From Linnemannia hyalina (lineage: Eukaryota > Mortierellomycota > Mortierellomycetes > Mortierellales > Mortierellaceae), in the NCBI GenBank assembly GCA_019671135.1, contig JAHRHY010000005.1, positions 434,001 to 498,000 on the forward strand: DNA of 64,000 nt, written 5' to 3'. Both the position numbers and the translations under genes were made by a program. Every line of letters begins with the position of its first letter. The stretch's first letter is position 1. The notes under the pieces are model-generated. The model was not told where the DNA came from. It saw only the letters and a program-made list of their open reading frames with translations, and did no database searches. Below, one piece after another: positions 54,701 to 64,000 of this stretch.

Positions 54701-55662
54701 TATTACCCCTGAGCACATGCGTCCTTATTTCATATAAACAACAACAAGGCATACAAACACTTACGGGCGATACCATGGGCCAGGGGCAGTTGGCCTTGCG
54801 CAGGGACTGCAGCAGCGTTGTCATCTTTAGCCTCGACATACTTGCTCCTATGTCAACCAAAAGATACATCATGAGAACAAAAAAAAAACACAAAAACATA
54901 GATCAACAGCTGTCGTTAAACTGTCAACAAACCACCTAACCCTCTATCTTTCTGTTTTCACATCTCCCAATAACCACAGCTGACATCACTCTCGATAGAT
55001 ACAGAGGGAAGGGTATGTGATCATTATCGTCAACGCCAAACGTCGCATGGTCATTAAAAAAAGACCCCAGGGGAAATGAAAGACCGATATGAAAAAGGGG
55101 AAGGAAAAAGAAAGGGCTCGAGCCCAAAGCATATGATAACGAAATGAGTCCTAACCAACATGCACCATCTCCTCTTCTTCCTCCTCCAGAAGGTGTAGCC
55201 CAGAAAATCACGATGACCAATGCTTTGCCCTCTGATAAGAAAGTAACAAAGGCCTTACCTCTCCTGCCTCAATGCAAATTCGAGCATCTTGACACGCTTC
55301 ATAAGGTCAATCTTGGAGTTGTCGACACCACGTTTCTCGCCCTCCAAGAACGCGATCCTGGCCTATTTTTGAAGACGGTAGTGGTGAGCCAGGAGAATCA
55401 AATGAGAAGGGGTAGGAGAAGGAGTGAAGGCAATAAGCTGCCAATTAGCAATCATATCGAATAAGACAAGTAAAGAAAAGAGTGATGAGTATCAGTCATT
55501 TGATGTGTATGTTACCTTCATCTCGGACTTTTCAATGTCCCATTCATTCCTATCTCGTTCGAAGCGACGCCATTCGGATTGAAGGAACTGGAGGACACTC
55601 GGGAAGGCGTATTCAGCGACGGTAGGGGGTTGGGGAGGAGCGAATGACTGGAATTGATGCAT
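51715..55662 (-). CDS. Striatin (STRIPAK scaffold, PP2A B''' subunit)
   Basis: Eleven exons (55662-55516, 55362-55259, 54847-54765, 54504-54372, 54232-53611, 53514-53382, 53269-53149, 53051-52762, 52651-52289, 52188-52081, 51986-51715) close in frame to 791 residues. The N-terminus has the caveolin-binding/coiled-coil signature EYAFPSVLQFLQSEWRRF with ARIAFLEGEKRGVDNSKIDL and KMLEFALRQERSKY. A disordered acidic/Ser-rich middle follows, then at least six WD40 repeats from TLRRHLDTVRSIAFHP to the final YTRS (GSEDGTMKFWNLE, SISADGTVKIWDTE, SGHEDRYIRFFDLKS, SGGHDASVRLWDI). Striatin scaffolds PP2A with GCK kinases, MOB3 and STRIP proteins. In fungi (PRO11/FAR8 orthologues) it controls hyphal fusion, septation and development. 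The ATG at 55660-55662 is the first before the conserved motif, although the frame stays open upstream. A 23-base poly(A) on the plus strand lies in one intron. Confidence 0.93.
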
Positions 55663-57301
55663 ATCTGGTCCGTAAAGGGATCTTGCTGGATCAGGCGTGG
55701 GAGATATGTATGTTGGGTATGTAGCCGAGTGGGTGGAGAGAAATGGGAAGATGGAAGATGGAGACGCGAAGATGAAGAGGGGAGAAAGAAGTAAAAAGAG
55801 GTCGATGCGTGTATGGTGATAACTTGAGAAGGAGGAGGACTATCGACAGTGCGAGTAGGGGAAGATAGAGAAGATCAGGAGAGACGATCGTGAGGGTAAG
55901 TAACGAGGGTTGCGACAATGGAAAATATCGAGTTTTAGGGGTTGTGTTGGATGGCACTAAATGAACGAATTGATGGACGAATGAACGAACACGAACAAGC
56001 AAAGGAAGGGAAGGGGGACAAAGGGCAAGGAGGCAAGGAGAGAAGCTGGTGAGAATGAACGGGACAACAAGCAAGGAAGGAAGGAAGGAAAAGAAGATAG
56101 AAGAGAACACGACAAAGAGGACGACGCTGCTGAGAATAAAAAAAGGCAAGAAATACCCCAGACTAAGGGACAAAGAATAAGAATCGGCTCAGAATCCCGA
56201 AACCACGCGGTGAAGAATAGAGCCTTGCCTTTTTTTTCCGCTTCTTGGTTGTTTACCACACGCCAGCAGGGTCCAAGGTGGTCTGTTTGTCGGGCGGAGA
56301 GTGAGGTCAGAGTGTTTGTGTCAGCCTGTCAGCGGGGTAGGAGTAGACAGACACGAGCTGTTTGTTTGATTATGGTGCAGTTGTTGTTGTGTGTCGGGGA
56401 GTGAGAATTGAGTATTGAATGAATAGGCTGTGAAGAGCGGGAAGGAGTGAACGTGAAAGTGAGATTGAAAAGGTGGTTGAATGAGAAGAGTGGAGTTGGA
56501 ATGAGATGCGACAAGGAGCGCGAGGAATGGAAAAGAGACGAAAGAAGGGTGCAGCCAAAACCAAAAAGAAAAAAAAAAGGCTGAAAAGAAGAAAGAGAGT
56601 GAGAAAGAGAGAGTGAGTGAGTGAAGGAATAATTCTGATTATTCTTATTCTTTGACTTGGCCGACAGGCTGGCCCACAAAAAAAACCCCAGTGGGGAAAG
56701 AAAGACAAGGAGGGGCATACACGTTCAAGAATACAAAAACCCCACCCAGAGTATGTGCCACCAAAATTAGGACAATCACAGATGAAATGATTTACATATG
56801 CTCTTGCAAAATGACGACGATACAACAAACAGGCCTAGAAGAAGCAACATCCTCCTCTCTGTATATATCCGTTGTTCTCTCGCTCGTTCTCTCCTTACCC
56901 TTTACCCAGCTAGCTCATCATCTTGACCACGCCATCTCCATCATCATCCAGCGCTAGTCTCAAACAACAAGCCAGAACCTTCTCCGCCGTCACCATATCA
57001 AATTGCAAATGGCTCGTAGATCACTAGAATAACAAAGGCCTGGGAAAATCTTTTTTTTTGCATTCAAAAAAAAAAAAGTGCGCTGCTGATACCATCGGAC
57101 TTCCAGTGCCAGGACTGCTCAGTGCTCACTCAAGTCAAAAAGGGGAGGGAGAGGAATCATCTATGTTCCATTCCCATCAACATCAACAACAACGACCCTC
57201 CACCTCATTCTCTTCTTCTTCTTCTCCTCTCGCATCACCCTTCCTCTCACTAAGACACATTCTTTCTTTTCTTCGCTTTTCACATTCAAAACCAAAGAAC
57301 A
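55663..57301. other. Divergent promoter region between striatin and tubulin cofactor B
   Basis: The plus strand is purine-rich at about 55680-56120 and 56440-56640, that is, pyrimidine-rich on the striatin strand. CT-rich sequence at about 57180-57290 leads into the TBCB ATG. No gene is supported. Confidence 0.55.
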
Positions 57302-59157
57302 ATGTCCATCCTCAACGTTTATGTGACAAGCGAGAACAACTCGACCGAGCTCAGACTCTCCAAGGCCTCGACCATCGACAACATCAAGGTACACATATTA
57401 CACCATATCAATCATGACAAATAAAAAAGGGTCGTGTGTTCGAGTAACAACTGACCATTCGACTAGAACCGGGAAGGAAGTAATCGAGTCATAGAGTTTT
57501 GTATCCCTTCCCCATCTGTTTTTTGTACCCCCCCCAAAGGAGGGGGGGGGGGACGATGAGAAGTGTTAGAGACTATGGATCCCGTGCGGTTCACGCTTTT
57601 TTTTTCCCGCTGAGCAATTATGAGTATCCCGCGCTGGAGGATGAGGAGATACGGCTTTGTTAACATGACAATTTTCGGTGTGTTCGTCAAAAGAGATTCT
57701 TTCCCGACTGGATTTATATGGCGACGATCGATGACAAAGGAATTGAACCCGTCAGTTGCTCACAGCTTGGGCCGCCGTTTTTTCCAATGCCAACAAAAAA
57801 AAGCATACCCCCCTAGTTTTCTTGCACCTTTTGATGCCTCAAACCTCCTCCTATCTTTCCTTTCCTTTCCTCCTTGCTTTCTTCCCCCTTCCCCTACATC
57901 CTCCTTTTTGCTACGAGCGAGTGACCGTTACAATGTGCCTTTCCATGCCCACATGCTCAATCTTCCACCGGGTTGAGAGAAACCAAAAAGGGAAACACCA
58001 TTCTTCGATCCAGCTATTGCGGGACAAAAATATTAACAATGATTTCTCTTCCTTGTACAATGTAGATCAAGCTTGAACCGATCACAGGAATTAGTCCCTC
58101 GTTTCAACAGCTTCAGCTCCTCCATGACGGGACATTTGTCACGTCCCTCGAGGGCCATGCCCCTGAGACCATGCTGGGAGCCTTCCCTATCGAAAACTAC
58201 TGGACCATCCATGTAAGTCGATTTTCCTCTTCAAAACATGTATCACGAAAACGAGCGGAGGATTATTTATTTTTTTGCATACAAAAGATCGCTCCTGTTC
58301 CTGCGTCAGTCAGGTGCCATAAAAAGTCATACTCGTCTAACGCCTTGTCTTTCTTTCCTGCGAATTGCTTTACTACCAATACTAGGTCATCGACACCAAC
58401 CCGTCGCGTGTCAAAGGACAGTACAACGATGTCTCCCTCGTAGAAAAGTTTGAATTGGCTGACGATGAGTACGAAAAGCGCTCAGGTAAACAAACATCAC
58501 CACTATCTTTCTTCTTCGCCAAATCGCCGCCCATCGATATCAACGATACCTTTGATTTTACGCACTCACCTTGACAACACGAGAACATTTGGCCGTTTTT
58601 TCTCTGCTCGAGTAATCGCTCACATTTCAAATTATACCCTTTTTTTTTCTCTATAGACTCTGTGCTGGCATTCAAGAAGCGCAACAACCTCGGTCGGTTC
58701 AACGACAATACCTCAGACACTTCGTCGGTCGCCTCACAGAATCGCGGCTTTGAGGAGGCTGCCAAGAACATCAAGGTTGGCGATCGCTGTGAGGTCGATG
58801 TTGGAGGCGTTTCCCTCAAGCGACGTGGCACAGTTCGTTTCATCGGTATGTATCTTTTTTTTTTCGTGTTGATTGACTCTTACGCGTGTTCACAAGAAAA
58901 AAAAGGCAGTAGGAGTTGTGCACTAATCCTTTCGTTCTGTCAAAAAAAACTGTGATCAAATGATAGGACTGACCGAGTTCCAGACAGGGATTTGGGTGGG
59001 TGTGCAGTATGATGAGCCATTGGGCAAGAACGACGGCAGCATGCAGGGCGTCCGTTACTTCACTTGTCCACCCAAGTATGGATCCTTTGTCCGCCCCGAC
59101 AAGGTCCAAACTGGCGACTTTCCCGAGGAGGACCTCTTCTCTGACGAGGACATGTAA
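57302..59157 (+). CDS. ALF1: Tubulin-folding cofactor B (Ubl plus CAP-Gly)
   Basis: Exons 57302-57388, 58066-58212, 58386-58485, 58657-58845 and 58967-59157 give 237 residues, close to the usual 240-250. An N-terminal ubiquitin-like domain ([20 protein letters not shown] to the VIDTNPSR strand, about 1-90) is followed by a short acidic helical linker ([18 protein letters not shown]). The CAP-Gly domain (about 150-230) has [28 protein letters not shown] with the GKNDG signature, and [18 protein letters not shown]. The protein ends in SDEDM, an acidic tail that in homologues mimics the tubulin C-terminus. With cofactor E it captures alpha-tubulin from the chaperonin and can dissociate heterodimers. 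Intron 1 is 677 nt; the others are 111-173 nt. Confidence 0.95.
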
Positions 59158-59867
59158 TATAGTCAAAGAAGCACAAGGCAGCTATCCCAATCACAAGAAC
59201 TGGAGAAATAAAAAAATAAAAATAAATCATCTTGATCTCGCAACAATTCTTTTTTTTTTTTTGCAGACGGCTCGAGCCTCCTGCTTGATTTGCGCCACCA
59301 ATTTATAATTTTGTCACTCCCTCGGCAAAGTAGACACACTCCTTCGCAACCAAGAACTCTCCACTCACATGCTTATTTACTCCCGGTAGAACAATGAGAA
59401 ATTAGTTGAGCAACGATGCGGAAGGGAGAAAGGAGAAGGCTTGGCAAGAGGTATTGATATCAAGCCTTCAGGGCGACGTATCTTGCTCGACCTGGATCGA
59501 TGTCCGGTACGTTCTCTTTAGCAGAGATAACCGATCCAGTGAGAATCACCAAGAGTATTACAGTTTTTGTGTCAGTGAATTTCAAGCGCCTTTTGATTCC
59601 TGAATCCCGTTTCATGTTTGGGTTGCGAAGTCGTCTTTCTTGGCTTGTTGATAAGGTTGGGCGATTTATTGGAGCTGAGGGTGAGGGATGGGAGAATGTT
59701 GAGGCCGTAACTTGAGAAAGAAAAAAAAAATATACCAAGCGCTGTCATCGCCTTCCCTTCGCCCACCTCCAAACGCCAGTCACTTTACATAGCCCGTCCC
59801 ATCACCTATCATCCCTCACCATCATCACCACTTTCTCCTGAGACGAAAACGGCTACTACTACTACTA
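59158..59867. other. Intergenic gap between convergent genes
   Basis: Between tubulin cofactor B (+) and the Tim17-like gene (-). A 71-codon plus-strand ORF at 59500-59715 overlaps a similar-length ORF on the other strand and has no conserved features. Otherwise 3'-flank sequence. Confidence 0.5.
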
Positions 59868-60070
59868 CTACTCTTCAGACTCAGGAAGCTTGAGGGCTAG
59901 GGACCGCTCCTTGAGCGACTGTGGCAAGTACCAGACAGGGGTTCCCTTCAAGTACGACGACAGATCCTGCAATGCACCGCTCACCAACCCATATCCTGCG
60001 CCCAGCATCAACGTATGCTTTGTGCTCTGCCTTGGCAACTTGTCTAATTATTATTTTTTCGCGTTTTCGT

Positions 60071-60104
<34 letters not shown>

Positions 60105-60725
60105 AAGCGCGTCAGTAAAGTTTTTTTTCCAGTCCAGATGTATTCACTGCATAATATCAAAGCAAGAAAAAAAAAAACACTTACTAATGGCAGAAAAGAA
60201 CCCTCCAGAAGCAACACCAGCAACCGTAGAATTAAACAAATCCGCTCCACCCCTATAAAAGTCCAAACTGGCCTCCAACACCTCAAACAGACCCACCATC
60301 GCACCCGTCTTGCTCGAATAAACAACACCCTTCCTCAACGCGCCCCAAATCATCCGGTAATTCTTCTTCTTGTGATAAAAATACCACCCTTCCATGTTCT
60401 TTGGTAACCGGTGGGCATTCTCGGCAAGGTACTGCATCCCCGATTGACGGGACCCGATGACACCTCCGAGCATGAACCCCCAGAAGGAGGCTGAGGCTGT
60501 GATCAGGAGGATTCGTTTCATGGGTTCCAGACCTATCCGGTTGAGGAGCGGGTTCTTGTTTGTGCCCGGGTTGACAACTGTCGAGGTGTAATAGTAGTGT
60601 GGGCTTAGGGACCAAGTGGATGAGACGTGTTCTTTGGGCGCCTCGAACAACGGTTTTCCTTGTCCTGTTCCTGATTGCGATGCATTAGTCGTTGTTGGTG
60701 TTGATGTTGGTGTTTGAGATGCCAT
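59868..60725 (-). CDS. Tim17/Tim22/Tim23-like membrane protein, possibly TIMMDC1-like
   Basis: Exons 60725-60185 and 60043-59868 join in phase 1 to 238 residues. After a Ser/Thr-rich N-terminus, hydrophobic Gly-rich segments recur: ILLITASASFWGFMLGGVIG, SKTGAMVGLFEVLEASLDFY, NSTVAGVASGGFFSAI and TLMLGAGYGLVSGALQDL. Glycine-packed helices in this order are the hallmark of the Tim17/22/23 superfamily of mitochondrial inner-membrane proteins. The length and the segment RGGADLFNSTVAGVASGGFF are closer to the complex I assembly factor TIMMDC1 than to the translocase subunits. The exact orthologue is uncertain. The intron carries a 30-base poly(A) on the plus strand. The neighbour ELL is on the same strand, 263 bp away. 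Confidence 0.68.
60072..60101. repeat. Poly(A) tract in the Tim17-like gene intron
   Basis: About 30 consecutive A on the plus strand, which is a poly(T) on the transcribed sense strand. Confidence 0.9.
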
Positions 60726-60988
60726 GGTCGCTTGTGGTGATGTTGATGTTTGGTTTCGCCGAGACGGACACGAAAAGGGGGGTTCAAGGGCGAAAGTAGC
60801 GTGACAAAAGCCACAAATGATTTGTGTGACTTGCACTAAGAACCATAGGGGTCCCCAAATGTGGGAAAGCAAGAGAGAAGACACATGCTCATCGAAAAGC
60901 GCGATGGTTTTTAATATGGCGGTCGGTTGATGATAATGGTGGATAGGATACTGCTCCTGGTTTTCAACAGTGAGTTGCAGGCTATCTC

Positions 60989-63900
60989 TTAGCCTCCCCC
61001 GCCAGAACCATGCTCACTCTGTCCAGTTCGCTCGGCCTGCGCTGCTCCCGCTTCACAAAGAGCTCGCTTCATCGTATCCACCTCGTTGTGCAGAGTCTTG
61101 TACCGATCCACTAGCGTCCGAAGACTCAGGTGATTGTTCTGCTCAGCGATCGCCTCTGCTGCCCGCTTCGCACTGACCCCATTCCGTGGCTCCCCTGTCC
61201 GACGCAACACCTTGCGGTCTACCACATCCTCCCCAAACGCCTCCTGCACTTTCCGCTTCAACTCCATTTCCCGATCCGTCCCTGCCGCATGCTCGAGCTC
61301 AGCACCCAGTTGGTCAAACAATTCCTTCTTTTTGTCAATCTGCGCCCGCAGCGATAGCATATCCTTGTATTTCACCTTGAACTGCCGTGAGATTTCCTCA
61401 TACTCTGCCTGCGTCGTAATCGGTGGCACCGTGAAACCTAGTAAGTTGTCGTGAAAGCAAATACAATGGGTGAGAAACGATCTAGATAAAATGTCCAGTA
61501 ATAAACTATGACAAAGTTCAAGTCGAAAAGGCAGGCGCTTGAACGATACTTACTTGGACTCTGAGGCTTCCTTGCTATCGTCCCAGAGCTGACTTTAGGA
61601 ATCTTGTATCCATTGCCGACGCCGCCAGAATCCTTGTTACTCGCGCCAGACTTTTTCGCTTCTGATCCTCGTCTTGGAACCGGCGGTAGACCATTCCCGT
61701 TGACTGACGGCCTCCTTCCCGCAATGGTGGGCGAGCTTGCCGCCCCTGGTGTTCCTCCGACTGTCGGCGGCTTCAAGGAGCTTGAAGGTGTTGATGATCC
61801 AACAGCACTGAGATTCCGCACCGAATCCATGATTGCCGCTGCCGCCGCCGCCTTCTCTCTTCGGCTCGTCTTGGTCGTACTTGAACTACCAGTGCCTTTG
61901 CCTCCACTCTTGATCTTGCTCGATAAGGATGATGCCGTGGTAGTCCCGGGCGACTTCTTGGCTGAGGTCCTCTTCTGTGTGCTTGGAGGTTTCAATGAGC
62001 TCCCACTGCCGCTGTGATGTATCCTGCCGTTCTCGAAACTTTCCGACTCCGAACCTGCGCCTCCTCCACCTGAGCGCCACTTTGACCCAGTATCCATATT
62101 TCCGGCATGATTGCCCTCAGCAACACGATGTGGACTTGTCCGCTTAATCATTTCCGGCCGGAGAATATCCCGTTCGGGTGCGTCTGCTGGCAGACCCAGC
62201 ATATCAAATGCCGCGATCGCGTTGTTGATCACAATATCCCGCTGCTTGGCCGAATAGTTCTTCCAGTCGTGAATCTTGACTTCCTTATACGTCTCCGGCC
62301 TCAAAACGTACCGTCCCCCAGAGTAGTTGGCAACCTAGCAAGAGAATTGACGTGTCGGTGTTAATTATTTGGGCGTGTCTCGTAGATTTGCGCAGACCAT
62401 CGGCTGACAAGGAAAACACAGACTCACAGATGACAGGATAGATTGCAAGTCCTCCAGGCCGACTTTCAACATCCTCATGAGCTCCCTCTCTTCTGCCCCA
62501 CGAGGATGTTGCGCTATGAGCTGTATGATGCGTGTTCTAAGCGGTACTATCGTTCCTGATGTCGCTGCTGCCGCCGCTGCTGCTGCCGCGGTTGCTGTCG
62601 GCACTGGAGGCTCTGAGCGTGGTGGCGATTGACCGCGTCTTCCCGTTGCCGATTTTGCTTTCACTATATGTCATTTGAACATAATAGAGTAACGTTAGTA
62701 AGAACAAAATGTATTTCGCATAGCAGTTGTGAGCGCGAACTTTTAGTCCAAACGTCGATTATCTCATCAGAAAGTATTTGCTGAAGCTCTAATGCACATC
62801 CCAAGCAGCGGTAGTTTGTGGTGCATGGCATGGAATAAAGTGAATCCTAGATCGAGGAAACTTACAGTCCCTTGGGTCAATTATTTGCGTCCTGCAGGTG
62901 GATCAATTGATTTCAGGCAATTGTTATTTGATAAATTGATGTCCAATCGTGTTTGATGATCAACAGGATGCAATTGAGGGGTATCCCATGGCAGAAGAGA
63001 ATTGGAAAGTGAAAAAGAAGAATAGAGTAAGTAACTGCTTGGGAAAAGCACATGGACATGCAAACATGGACAGGAGCTACGATTTGAGAGAACAAAAGGA
63101 AAGAAAAAAATCCTTACGTCCTTGTCGGTTCATGTCTGGTCGCCTTCTTTTGCCCCTGTTTGGCATGAGTTCTTTGAATGGTGCATTTCGCACTAATATT
63201 CCCGACAAGATCCAGCTGTTTCGTTCCCGCGGGCAGTTTATAGACCTCAATGTTGTTGATCCCTGGCATATGGTTGAAGTCGTACGGCGTGTTCCCGACG
63301 AGCAATTTCTATATTTTTGATTAAAGGAAAAAAGGACGGATCAGAAGCTAGGCTCACCGCAGATGCTGACGAGAAAAAAAGAATACACGCACACACTTTA
63401 TCCATGCTCCAATGCACACGTTGCTTTCCACACACACACACACACAGATAGACAGACACGAACACAAACACGACCAACTACTATTCACAAACAGCGCGCT
63501 TTTGGACTCTCTGTATGTTGTCAGCAAGGAAATGAAGTTATCTGCTGCGTACTATTTTATGCCCTCTTCCTCGACAGATGCCAGAGATGACTGATAATCA
63601 TATAAATGGCGCACTAAAAGAACAGAGAAGAGTCGAACCCATCCCTGCTTTCACAAGACAAAAAACAGCGCTTTGGTACTTCCCAGGGTGTCCCCTTCCA
63701 TCAAAAAAATACGATACTTCTTATCTTGGACTCACTCCACATAGCAACTCCTGTCCCCTCACGACATAATAAGAAATAATACCCGATCACACCAAACGCC
63801 CGACCCTTGCCATCAACCATTCAAATCCAGTTGAATGACGATTCATAGATTCAAACAACCATGAAAGAAGATTCAAATAAGAAATAATACGCGGCTCACG

Positions 63901-64000
63901 AATGGTTGCAAGTGGCGAACATGTGAGCGAGTGGAAAGAAAAAGGGAAGGGTGAACTTACGGCATGATTCAAGTCCAATCGGATGGATTCGTTGCCGTTC
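60989..64000 (-). CDS. ELL1: RNA polymerase II elongation factor ELL (N-terminus beyond the window)
   Basis: Visible exons are 64000-63961, 63308-63118, 62891-62866, 62663-62428, 62334-61554 and 61437-60989; all junction phases agree. The N-terminal ELL domain includes IEVYKLPAGTKQLDLVGNISAKCTIQR, then a winged-helix-like part LRTRIIQLIAQHPRGAEERE with SSVANYSGGRYVL and ETYKEVKIHDWKNY. A long Ser/Gly/Lys-rich disordered linker follows. The C-terminal part is an alpha-helical occludin-homology-like segment (TQAEYEEISRQFKVKYKDML, then LRAQIDKKKELFDQLGAELE). ELL stimulates transcript elongation by suppressing Pol II pausing, usually with EAF; S. pombe Ell1 is the fungal model. Exon 62891-62866 is only 26 nt and encodes about TQIIDPRD. 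The gene continues past the right edge, so the start codon is not visible. Confidence 0.78.

Noticed and set aside
59500..59715. 71-codon plus-strand ORF between convergent genes
   Set aside because: It overlaps a similar-sized ORF on the opposite strand and lacks conserved features; probably 3'-flank sequence.

Overview
The window is nuclear DNA of a filamentous fungus. The coding sequences are cut by many short introns with GTAAGT/GTATGT-type donors and pyrimidine-CAG/TAG acceptors. Proteins carry long Ser/Thr/Gln/Gly/Asn low-complexity tracts, and intergenic DNA is full of poly(A)/(T) runs and CA, CT and AAAG microsatellites. Together with proteins that look like Mucoromycota-specific families, this suggests an early-diverging fungus, probably Mortierellaceae-like; that placement is inference. 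No bacterial-type operons, CRISPR arrays, rRNA or tRNA genes were recognised.

Layout from left to right. The C-terminal end of an unidentified low-complexity protein (+) is followed by phytochelatin synthase (+), with three iron-GATA-type sites upstream. A secreted acidic precursor with dibasic sites (-) comes next, then a 3.8-kb tract with no recognised gene. A LITAF-type zinc-ribbon membrane protein (+) converges on a giant F-box/FG-repeat/LRR protein (-). A nuclease-like orphan (-) precedes an imperfect tandem duplication and a 13-bp hairpin. TRP4 (-) and CDC16/APC6 (+) are divergent and share a promoter with a Gcn4-type site. A polytopic GT37-like fucosyltransferase (-), a small membrane protein (-) and exportin-T (+) follow. 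The right half holds an atypical G-protein alpha subunit (-) with long introns, an endosulfine/Igo1 homologue (+), a two-pass receptor-like membrane protein (-), striatin (-), tubulin cofactor B (+), a Tim17/22/23-like protein (-) and the 5'-truncated elongation factor ELL (-).

Most genes are housekeeping or signalling genes and are not clustered by pathway. Several act in mitosis and PP2A control (CDC16, endosulfine, striatin, TBCB), which is more likely chance than a functional cluster. Gene models were rebuilt by eye: introns were placed so that splice signals, reading phase and family conservation all agreed, and every multi-exon model closes in frame. The most unusual items are the FG-repeat F-box protein, the G-alpha with a serine at the Ras-Gly12-equivalent position and no lipidation motif, the multi-pass membrane GT37 enzyme with a 1.29-kb intron, the two GC-AG introns in CDC16, and the triple iron-GATA motif upstream of phytochelatin synthase.
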